Positions 1 to 6,289 of a DNA stretch of 17,416 nt are shown here, one piece after another. The first letter of the stretch is position 1. Every line of letters starts with the position of its first letter. Source of the stretch: Erysipelotrichaceae bacterium (GTDB lineage Bacteria; Bacillota_I; Bacilli_A; Erysipelotrichales; Erysipelotrichaceae); the NCBI GenBank assembly GCA_017561615.1, contig JAFZBT010000067.1, positions 1-17,416 of the forward strand. The letters run 5' to 3'. The notes beneath the pieces are model-generated. The model did no database searches. It saw nothing but the letters and a program-made list of their open reading frames with translations, and was not told the origin of the DNA. The position numbers were made by a program, and so were the translations under genes.

Positions 1-493
1 ACTCGCTTTTCGGCAGGGCATTGCCCAGTGAGAAGCAGCCGCCCATCATGACCAGCCTTTCGATCTTATCCAGCACTTCCGGGTAAGTCTTGATCAGCAT
101 GGCGATGTTGGTCAGCGGGCCCATGGAGACGATCTCCACCTTTTCCTCACTGTTCTCCAGCACTTCCTTCAGATATTCTACCGCGTGTTTCTTTTCCACG
201 CTGCGTTCGCTCTCCTTCAGGAAGGGAGCCCCATCCAGGCCGGTTTGGCCATGGAACTGGTAAGCCAGATGCAGCGGCCTGGTCAGCGGCTGGTCGTAGC
301 CCTGAGCTACCGGGATCTCTACGCCGAAATAGTCCTGAACCTTCAGAGCGTTACGGCTGCAGTTTTCCACGGTCGCGTTGCCCACGACGGTGCTGTAGGC
401 CAATATCTCGATCTCTTGAGGATGGGCCAGGGCGGTCAGAAAGGCCAGAATGTCATCATGGCCGGGATCGCCGTCGATGATTATCCTGTGCAT
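1..493 (-). CDS. Inosine/uridine-preferring nucleoside hydrolase, C-terminus cut by window edge
   Basis: Read on the minus strand from ATG at 493; 164 N-terminal residues are visible and the rest lies beyond base 1. The N-terminus IIIDGDPGHDD is the nucleoside hydrolase signature DxDPGxDD: D9 matches the catalytic base and D13/D14 the calcium ligands of this family. Further on, SMGPLTNIA (near residue 130) and the MMGG stretch near 151-154 are also family-typical. These enzymes cleave the N-glycosidic bond of ribonucleosides to base plus ribose in the cytoplasm (salvage). The start codon directly abuts the TAG stop of the upstream M32 peptidase gene (TAGATG), so translation is probably coupled; it is the last visible gene of a three-gene operon. 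Exact base preference cannot be told from this fragment. Confidence 0.93.
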   Translation of the reverse strand, partial: MHRIIIDGDPGHDDILAFLTALAHPQEIEILAYSTVVGNATVENCSRNALKVQDYFGVEIPVAQGYDQPLTRPLHLAYQFHGQTGLDGAPFLKESERSVEKKHAVEYLKEVLENSEEKVEIVSMGPLTNIAMLIKTYPEVLDKIERLVMMGGCFSLGNALPKSE

Positions 494-1993
494 CTATTCC
501 TCGCTCAAGCCGTAGAGCCTGCTGTATTTCTCGACCAGATAGTCGGTGTAGTTATGGGGATCAAACTCTTCACCGGTCGCAATGACGATCTGCTCAGACG
601 GCAGGTAAAGACCGCCGTACTGGTGGATCTTCTCCCGCAGCCAGTCCTTGATCTTCTTAAATTCGTTATTGGTCAGACAGGCGTCGATGTCCAGATCCTT
701 CTTCATCGCCTTCATGAACTGGGCGGCGTAGCCGGAACCCAGCGCATAGGTCGGGAAGTAGCCGAAGGAACCGTCGGACCAGTGAACGTCCTGCAGGATG
801 CCTTCGGAAGCCCTGGTCGCCCGGACGCCGAGGTACTGCTCGTATTTCTCGTCCCAGATCTCATCGAGTCTTTCCAGATCGATGGTGCCGTCGAAGATGC
901 CCTTTTCCATTTCATAGCGCACCAGAACGTGCAGCGGATAGGTCAGCTCGTCGGCCTCGGTTCTGACCAGGGAACACTCGACCTTGTTGACGGCGTTGAC
1001 GAACTGCTGCTGGGTGACGTCCTTGAGCTGCTCGGGGAAGATCGCCTTCATCGGCTCAAACAGATTATCCCAGAAATGGTAGCTGCGGGCCAGGTAGTTT
1101 TCGAACAGCCGGGACTGCGATTCGTGCATGCCCGAAGAAATGTTATCGAAAACATAGGTATCAGCCAGGTCATCGCGGACGGAATGGTTGTAGTTGGCGT
1201 GTCCGCACTCATGGATCACCGAGAAGATCGAGGAGATCAGCGAATGCTCATAGTAGTGAGTGGTCACCCGGACGTCCTGTTTCTGCAGGGGATGGGTGAA
1301 GGGGTGCTCGGTAGTGGAGAGAATGCCGGCGTTGAAGTCGAAGTCGATGTACTTCATGATCAGCTCAGCCAGTTCTTTCTGCTTGTCCGCCGGATAGCTG
1401 TCGTAGTTGAAGCTGTCATCGATCTGCGGTCTTTCCCTGATCTTCCTGATGACCGGGACCAGTTTCTCCCGGATCAGATCAAAGAACTGATCGTATTTGG
1501 CCATCGTCATGCCCGGCTCGTACTCGTCCAGCAGGGCATCATAGCCCTTATCGCCGTCGGGCAGATAGGTCAGTTTCTTCTTGGCCATTTCAATGATCTT
1601 CAGCAGATAGGGCTTGAAGATCTGGTAGTCGTTTTCGTTCTTGGCCTTTTCCCAGGCCACGTTGGCGTCCATGAGCAGTTTTTCGTATTCCACGAAGAAC
1701 TCCTTGGGAACGCAGCGGTCCCTGAGCATGTCCTTGAGGTGCCAGCTGACGATCCGCTTATGGACGTCGTCCAGGGTCTCATCCTCGGAGAGCTTCTTCA
1801 GCATTTCCAGCAGCTCGTCGCTGGTCGCAAGGCTGTACAGTTCCCCGGAAATGTAGGCCATCCGCTCATTGCGGTACTCGGCGCCGCCCTTGGGAGCGAC
1901 GGTGTGGGCGTCAAAGGATGTCGTGCCTAAGACCAGGCCGTAAGCCGACATTTTGAACATGTATTCTTCATATTTATTCCATAATTCACTCAT
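494..1993 (-). CDS. M32 family metallocarboxypeptidase (Taq-type)
   Basis: A 499-residue protein, the usual length for M32 carboxypeptidases, which remove C-terminal residues from peptides in the cytoplasm using a bound metal. All hallmark motifs are present in order: HPF (230-232), DVRVTT (240-245), the metal-binding HECGH (261-265, with E262 catalytic), HESQSR (290-295, E291 the likely third ligand), VRTEADELTYPLH near 345-360, and GILQDVHW near 400. No signal peptide is seen. ATG at 1993 has GAGGAGG upstream, lying inside the end of the pyrophosphatase gene. There is only a 3-bp gap to that gene's stop, and the nucleoside hydrolase starts immediately after this gene's stop, so the three are surely cotranscribed. 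The family call is very secure; the physiological role is general peptide turnover by inference. Confidence 0.96.
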   Translation of the reverse strand: MSELWNKYEEYMFKMSAYGLVLGTTSFDAHTVAPKGGAEYRNERMAYISGELYSLATSDELLEMLKKLSEDETLDDVHKRIVSWHLKDMLRDRCVPKEFFVEYEKLLMDANVAWEKAKNENDYQIFKPYLLKIIEMAKKKLTYLPDGDKGYDALLDEYEPGMTMAKYDQFFDLIREKLVPVIRKIRERPQIDDSFNYDSYPADKQKELAELIMKYIDFDFNAGILSTTEHPFTHPLQKQDVRVTTHYYEHSLISSIFSVIHECGHANYNHSVRDDLADTYVFDNISSGMHESQSRLFENYLARSYHFWDNLFEPMKAIFPEQLKDVTQQQFVNAVNKVECSLVRTEADELTYPLHVLVRYEMEKGIFDGTIDLERLDEIWDEKYEQYLGVRATRASEGILQDVHWSDGSFGYFPTYALGSGYAAQFMKAMKKDLDIDACLTNNEFKKIKDWLREKIHQYGGLYLPSEQIVIATGEEFDPHNYTDYLVEKYSRLYGLSEE

Positions 1994-1996
1994 AGC

Positions 1997-3631
1997 TTAA
2001 GCCTCCTCAAGAGTTTCGGTAATCATCGGTATCAGCTGCTGCTTGCGGGAGATGACGTGGGGCAGGAAGACGTAGCCGTCGGACTCCCGGCCGTTTTTCT
2101 CCATGACCTTGGCGATCCGGCGCACTTCCCGGCCTTCCGACAGGACATAGGAACCGGAACCGTCGATCAGCGTGAAGGCCATCATGACGATGCCGCAGCC
2201 GGAATCCCGGGCGTAATTCTTCAGCAGTTCGCTCATCTCCTGACGGATGGCCACGACGGACTTGAAGTCCACGACGTTGCTCTGACCGACCGCCACCTTG
2301 GTGCGGCCGATCCGGAAGACCTTCATGTCGTTGTGGAAGATGGCGTCAGCGCTGCGGTTGGACAGGCTGGCACCGGCAGCCAGGATCTTGGGAGCCAGTT
2401 CCTTGATGTCGATCCTGCCCAGAGTGGCCAGATACGCAGCCGTATCGATATCCTTCTGGGTACAGGTCACGGAATGGAAGTTGACGGTATCGGAGATGAT
2501 GGCGCAGCACAGCAGTCCGGCCAGATCCTCCGGTATCTCGACGTTTCTTTCCTTGAACAGCTGGGTGATGATGGTCGCGCAGCAGCCCACCTGCTCGAAG
2601 CGGATGTTGATCGGCGAGGTGGTCTTGATGCCGCCCAGGCGGTGATGGTCGATGATCTCCAGAATGTTGGCGTCTTCAGCGCCTTCGACGCTCTGGGCCA
2701 TCTCATTATGGTCGACCAGGATCAGATTGCGGTTGGTATGCTTGAGAACGTGGTAGCGGGAGATCGTGCCCACGATGCGGTTGCGGCTGTCCAGAACCGG
2801 GTAGCTGCGGAAGCGGGACTTGTTGATGACCTGCTTGACGTCATCGATGTAGTCGTCACAGCGGAACAGGGTGAGCTTGCTGCTCATGACCTGACGGATC
2901 GAAGCGGCGAAGTAGATCTCCTGAGCGCTCCGGAAGCCGGATTCCTCGGTGGCGATGACGCTGCAGTCATGGCTTTCCGCCAGCTGCAGGACTGCCGGGG
3001 AAGCTGCCGCTCCTTCGGCGATGATCAGCGTTGAGGCCCCGGCCTCTATGGCGGCTTTCTGCAGCTGCTCATCGGCGGAACAGATGACGATGTGATTGCG
3101 GCAGCCGTCCCTGATGCTCCGTAACGACATCGCCACGGTAATGGTGCCGTCGTTGTTCTGCTTCTGACTGCGCACCAGCAGTCTGGCCTTCATGAAGTCC
3201 GCCATCTCTTCCACGCTGACCGATCTGACGATCTTGAGAATGGCGCTGCTCTGTTCGATCAGCGGCTTCATGATGTCGGAGATGGTGGCCATGCCGACCA
3301 GTTCGTTTTCCTCGTCGGTAACGGCGATGACCTTCTTGTCAGCCTCCTTCATCAGCCTGAGCGCCTGGGCCATGTTGGCGCTCTGCGGGCAGGTCACGAC
3401 CTCGTCAATGTCGATGTCCCTGACCCGGGTGCGGATGTCCCTGATGTAGGGCGGAGCGAACTCGTTGAACAGGCTCAGAATGTATTGGGTTTCCTGATTA
3501 AGATGACCGATCCGGACCGCGATCGCGTCAAAGCCCAGCTGCTGCTTGAGGTAGGCATAGGCCATCGCGCAGACGATCGAATCGGTATCGGGATTCTTGT
3601 GTCCGGTAACATATATCGTGTTATTTGCCAT
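1997..3631 (-). CDS. ppaC: Manganese-dependent family II inorganic pyrophosphatase with regulatory CBS and DRTGG domains
   Basis: This 544-residue cytoplasmic enzyme hydrolyses pyrophosphate to phosphate. The DHH-type catalytic part is split: GHKNPDTDS at the N-terminus supplies metal ligands H11, D15 and D17, then DHNE (307-310) and DHHR (328-331) follow, and the C-terminal DHHA2 part ends with the substrate-binding SRK motif (528-530). Between residues about 65 and 300 lies a regulatory insert: a first CBS domain (about 70-120), a DRTGG-like domain (about 125-235) and a second CBS domain (about 240-300). In characterised CBS-pyrophosphatases such inserts bind adenine nucleotides, with AMP/ADP inhibiting; Ap4A activates those that also carry DRTGG. 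ATG at 3631 has AGGAG nine bases upstream. It is the first gene of the three-gene operon. Confidence 0.96.
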   Translation of the reverse strand: MANNTIYVTGHKNPDTDSIVCAMAYAYLKQQLGFDAIAVRIGHLNQETQYILSLFNEFAPPYIRDIRTRVRDIDIDEVVTCPQSANMAQALRLMKEADKKVIAVTDEENELVGMATISDIMKPLIEQSSAILKIVRSVSVEEMADFMKARLLVRSQKQNNDGTITVAMSLRSIRDGCRNHIVICSADEQLQKAAIEAGASTLIIAEGAAASPAVLQLAESHDCSVIATEESGFRSAQEIYFAASIRQVMSSKLTLFRCDDYIDDVKQVINKSRFRSYPVLDSRNRIVGTISRYHVLKHTNRNLILVDHNEMAQSVEGAEDANILEIIDHHRLGGIKTTSPINIRFEQVGCCATIITQLFKERNVEIPEDLAGLLCCAIISDTVNFHSVTCTQKDIDTAAYLATLGRIDIKELAPKILAAGASLSNRSADAIFHNDMKVFRIGRTKVAVGQSNVVDFKSVVAIRQEMSELLKNYARDSGCGIVMMAFTLIDGSGSYVLSEGREVRRIAKVMEKNGRESDGYVFLPHVISRKQQLIPMITETLEEA

Positions 3632-3660
3632 ATTATCGGTTCTCCTGATTTCTTTATTAA

Positions 3661-3689
3661 ATTATAGCCTATAAACAGCCCCCTTTGCA
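3661..3689 (-). promoter_or_regulatory. Predicted promoter of the pyrophosphatase operon
   Basis: On the minus strand a perfect TATAAT -10 box covers 3666-3661, about 30 bases before the pyrophosphatase ATG. The best -35 at 17 bp is TGCAAA (3689-3684), a weak match, so the -10 box carries the call. It lies back to back with the plus-strand promoter of the aminotransferase fusion gene. Confidence 0.5.
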
Positions 3690-3709
3690 CGGGTAAATGC
3701 GTCAATGTT

Positions 3710-3738
3710 TTGAGTTGGCGGGCCAATGAGGCTATAAT
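3710..3738 (+). promoter_or_regulatory. Predicted promoter of the aminotransferase/HAD operon, nearly leaderless
   Basis: TTGAGT at 3710-3715, a spacer of exactly 17 bp, and a perfect TATAAT at 3733-3738 form a near-consensus vegetative promoter. Transcription would begin about 3744-3746, only about 10 bases before the ATG at 3755. That would leave part of the AGGCGG ribosome binding site (3741-3746) outside the mRNA. Confidence 0.65.
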
Positions 3739-3754
3739 GAAGGCGGTGATAACT

Positions 3755-5242
3755 ATGAGTTCTCTGGAAGACATCCGCAATGAAATTGAAGCCATCGATT
3801 CGATGATGCTTGATCTGCTCAAGCGCCGTCTTAACGTGGTCAGACAGGCCGGCAGCGAGCCTCTTTACTCACAGGCCCGCGAAGCCTACGTGATGAACCG
3901 CACCCTGCCGGACGGCGACAACGAATACTATCAGTATTACTACCGGCTTCAGAACCTGCTGTTCGATCTTACCGAGCAGTACCAGAACCAGCTGGGCAAA
4001 AGAAATGACCCTTTTCTCAGGGAAAACAGCGATCTGTCAGCCTTTAATGACAACGTCTTTGCCCTGAGCCATCAGGCTTCCCTCGACCGCCTTCAGAATC
4101 CCGATGAGGTCATCAACGCCACCATCGGCACCCTGCATGACGAACAGGACAACATCGTAACCTACCGCAGCGTCTATGACGCCTTCAATAAGATCCCGGA
4201 CAGCCGCAAGGCTTCCTACGCCGAGGAGATCAGCGGCAACGCCGGCTTCCGGCAGGCCATCTACGACTGGATCAACCGCAACGGCGAGCTGCAGATGCCT
4301 CACCAGGTCATCGCCTCCGCCGGCGGTACCGGCGCCCTGGCCCTGGGCTTCAGCTGCTTTCTGCAGGACAATGACTACATTCTTCTGCCGACCCCGGCCT
4401 GGGGCAACTACCGCAACATGGCCAGAACGGCCAATCTCAACGTCGAAAACTATCAGCTGGTAAACGAAAAAGGCGAAGCCGACCTGACTGACCTGATGAC
4501 CAAGGGCATCTACGTGATGAAGAAGTGCCACAAGCTGGTCATGGTGGTCAACGACCCCTGTCAGAACCCCACCGGCATCTCCCTCAGCGATCAGGACTGG
4601 AACAATCTGGTCAACTATCTCAACAAGATGGCCGGCTTCGGCAAGGTCATCCTGATGGTTGACGCCGCCTATCTTGACTACAGCAATCACGACGGCCGCG
4701 GTTTCCTGAAGCACTTGAATTCCCTTAACGCCAACGTACTGGTCATGCTGGCCTTCAGCTGTTCCAAGACGATGACCGCCTACGGCATGCGCCTGGGCGC
4801 TTCCGTGATCATCGGCCGCGACCAGGATGAAGTCGATCGCATCGCCGGCAGTTTCACCAAGACGGCCCGGGCTCTCTGGAGCAACGTCAACAACGGCGCC
4901 ATGGACTGCTTCGTAGAAGTCAGCACAGCCTTACGCCGGCAGTTTGACGATGAGCGGCAGCAGTGCATCGAGCTGATCAGACAGCGCGCCGAAGCCTTCC
5001 TGACGGAAGCCGGCAAGTACGGCCTGCCGCTGTTCCCCTATCAGGACGGCTTCTTCTGCATGCTGAAGATCGATGATGCAGTCCTGCTGGACAAGCTGCA
5101 TAAGGCCCTACTGGCCCGGCACATCTATACCGTAAAGTTCACCGGCGGTCTGCGCATAGCCCTGTGCTCGCTGAACCTCAATGACTGCCGTAAGCTGCCG
5201 GCGCTGCTGAACCAGTGCCTGAAGGAGGTCCTCAATGGTTAA
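3755..5242 (+). CDS. Chorismate-mutase-like domain fused to a PLP-dependent class I/II aminotransferase
   Basis: A 495-residue protein. Residues about 4-80 look like an AroQ-type chorismate mutase: LEDIRNEIEAIDSMMLDLLKRR matches the first helix of that family, with R8 and R25 spaced like R11 and R28 of the E. coli P-protein mutase, R42-E43 like R51-E52, and Q77 like Q88. The loop is about six residues shorter and the essential loop lysine (K39 in E. coli) has no counterpart. Residues about 110-495 are a fold-type I aminotransferase: NPTG (271-274), VDAAY with D303, SCSK with PLP lysine K338, and R467 as the likely substrate-carboxylate arginine. Start ATG 3755 was chosen over TTG 3710 (inside the promoter -35) and ATG 3737 (inside the -10) because of AGGCGG at 3741-3746. 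The HAD gene overlaps its 3' end by 8 bp. An aromatic amino acid role is inference. Confidence 0.85.
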   Translation: MSSLEDIRNEIEAIDSMMLDLLKRRLNVVRQAGSEPLYSQAREAYVMNRTLPDGDNEYYQYYYRLQNLLFDLTEQYQNQLGKRNDPFLRENSDLSAFNDNVFALSHQASLDRLQNPDEVINATIGTLHDEQDNIVTYRSVYDAFNKIPDSRKASYAEEISGNAGFRQAIYDWINRNGELQMPHQVIASAGGTGALALGFSCFLQDNDYILLPTPAWGNYRNMARTANLNVENYQLVNEKGEADLTDLMTKGIYVMKKCHKLVMVVNDPCQNPTGISLSDQDWNNLVNYLNKMAGFGKVILMVDAAYLDYSNHDGRGFLKHLNSLNANVLVMLAFSCSKTMTAYGMRLGASVIIGRDQDEVDRIAGSFTKTARALWSNVNNGAMDCFVEVSTALRRQFDDERQQCIELIRQRAEAFLTEAGKYGLPLFPYQDGFFCMLKIDDAVLLDKLHKALLARHIYTVKFTGGLRIALCSLNLNDCRKLPALLNQCLKEVLNG

Positions 5243-6041
5243 GCTGGCGATCATGTACGACTTTGACCAGACCCTTTCTCCATGCAGCATGCAGGAATAC
5301 TCGCTGATTCCCGCCTTAGGAGCTAAGCCGGAGGTCTTCTGGAAGGAAGTCGCCGAATACTCCCGCAGCCACAACATGGACTCCGTGCTGTGCTACATGT
5401 ACTGCCTGATGCAGAAGGCCCGGGAAGCCGGCAAGCCGCTGACCCGGCCGTTCCTCAACTCCCTGGGCAAGGATCTGGTCTACTATCCCGGGGTGGAGGA
5501 ATACTTCGGGCGCATCAACGCCTATGGGCAGCAGAGAGGCGTAAAGCTGCAGCACTACATCATCTCCTCGGGAACCCAGGAGATCCTGGAAGGCAGCAGC
5601 ATCTATCACGAATTCACCCGCGTCTTCGCCTGCCAGTATCACTACGATGAAAACGGCGAAGCCGACTGGCCGGCCACAGCCATCAACTACACCGGCAAGA
5701 CGCAGTTCCTCTACCGCATCAACAAGAACTCGCTGGACATCTACGACAACTCCAAGATCAACCGCAAGAGCGTGGAGAGGGACATCCCCTTCACCAACAT
5801 GATCTACATCGCCGACGGCTTTACCGACGTGCCCTGCATGGTGCTGGTCAAGAACAACGGCGGCTACTCGATCGCCGTCCACGAGAAGGATGACGAGACC
5901 TACAAGCAGCTGGTGGCCGAAAAGCGCGTCGACTACGTCTCGCTGGCCGACTGGCGCGAAAACAGCCAGCTGGACACCATCATCAAGACCATCATCGACA
6001 AGGTCGCCCTTCAGCATCAGCTTCAGCAGCTGAGCGTCTGA
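5235..6041 (+). CDS. HAD-superfamily phosphatase, phosphoserine-phosphatase-like architecture
   Basis: A 268-residue cytoplasmic HAD hydrolase. Motif I is DFDQT (nucleophile D9, general acid/base D11), motif II is YIISSGT (S111 or S112), the motif III lysine is probably K155 in the TGKT segment, and motif IV is IADGFTDVPCM, with D194 and D198 in place of the more common GDGxTD pattern. A helical cap lies between motifs I and II, as in phosphoserine-phosphatase-type HADs. ATG 5235 lies 8 bp inside the aminotransferase fusion gene, behind GAAGGAGG, so the two are translationally coupled and probably act in one pathway on a phosphorylated substrate. The substrate cannot be read from sequence. 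Unrelated in detail to the subfamily IA HAD at 11586-12242. Confidence 0.85.
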   Translation: MVKLAIMYDFDQTLSPCSMQEYSLIPALGAKPEVFWKEVAEYSRSHNMDSVLCYMYCLMQKAREAGKPLTRPFLNSLGKDLVYYPGVEEYFGRINAYGQQRGVKLQHYIISSGTQEILEGSSIYHEFTRVFACQYHYDENGEADWPATAINYTGKTQFLYRINKNSLDIYDNSKINRKSVERDIPFTNMIYIADGFTDVPCMVLVKNNGGYSIAVHEKDDETYKQLVAEKRVDYVSLADWRENSQLDTIIKTIIDKVALQHQLQQLSV

Positions 6042-6048
6042 TCGTGTC

Positions 6049-6077
6049 TTGAAATCACAATGCTTCTCTGTTATCAT
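6049..6077 (+). promoter_or_regulatory. Promoter of tRNA-Leu(UAG)
   Basis: TTGAAA (6049-6054), a 17-bp spacer and TATCAT (6072-6077) form a good vegetative promoter. The predicted start is a few bases before the mature tRNA 5' end at 6088. Confidence 0.75.
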
Positions 6078-6087
6078 AGTTAAGCAC

Positions 6088-6170
6088 GCGGATGTGGTGA
6101 AATTGGTAGACACACTAGACTTAGGATCTAGCGCTTCGGCATGCGGGTTCGAGTCCCTCCATCCGCACCA
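6088..6170 (+). tRNA. tRNA-Leu, anticodon UAG
   Basis: Cloverleaf read directly. The acceptor GCGGATG pairs with CATCCGC (6160-6166), with an A discriminator and an encoded CCA at 6168-6170. The anticodon stem CTAGA/TCTAG encloses loop CTTAGGA with anticodon TAG at 6122-6124, reading CUA and other CUN codons. A short class II variable arm precedes the T arm (loop TTCGAGT). The second pair of the T stem is a C/T mismatch (6144/6158), so the stem has only four good pairs. Confidence 0.95.
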
Positions 6171-6182
6171 TTGACGCAATAG

Positions 6183-6210
6183 GGCCCTGACCGAAAATCA
6201 GGGCCTTTTT
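6183..6210 (+). terminator. Rho-independent terminator after tRNA-Leu(UAG)
   Basis: A perfect 8-bp stem GGCCCTGA/TCAGGGCC (6183-6190, 6198-6205) with a 7-base loop is followed by five T (6206-6210). Confidence 0.93.
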
Positions 6211-6256
6211 GTCCGGCTCTGCGGACATCTTAATGGCGGACAGGCCTTCATCAGCG

Positions 6257-6262
6257 TATAAT
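6257..6262 (+). promoter_or_regulatory. -10 box of the S9 peptidase/AlkD-like operon
   Basis: A perfect TATAAT lies 28 bases before the peptidase ATG and just after the tRNA-Leu terminator. No convincing -35 lies 17 bp upstream (TGGCGG), so this may need an activator or be a weak promoter. Confidence 0.5.
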
Positions 6263-6289
6263 TAAAGACAAAAGAAACGGAGACGTTCC

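Noticed and set aside
185..1930. Long plus-strand open frame opposite the M32 peptidase gene
   Set aside because: It is antisense to a gene with full family motifs, its translation is low-complexity Val/Leu/Gly/Asp-rich, and it has no ribosome site. It arises from GC-biased codon use on the opposite strand.
2057..3034. Plus-strand open frame opposite the pyrophosphatase gene
   Set aside because: A shadow of the pyrophosphatase codons, with no recognisable domain.
3661..3738. A riboswitch or attenuator in the divergent intergenic region
   Set aside because: Both predicted leaders are short and no stable hairpin plus T run was seen.
3710..3754. Upstream TTG start adding 15 residues to the aminotransferase fusion
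   Set aside because: The TTG is part of the predicted -35 box and lacks a ribosome site; ATG 3755 has AGGCGG in place.
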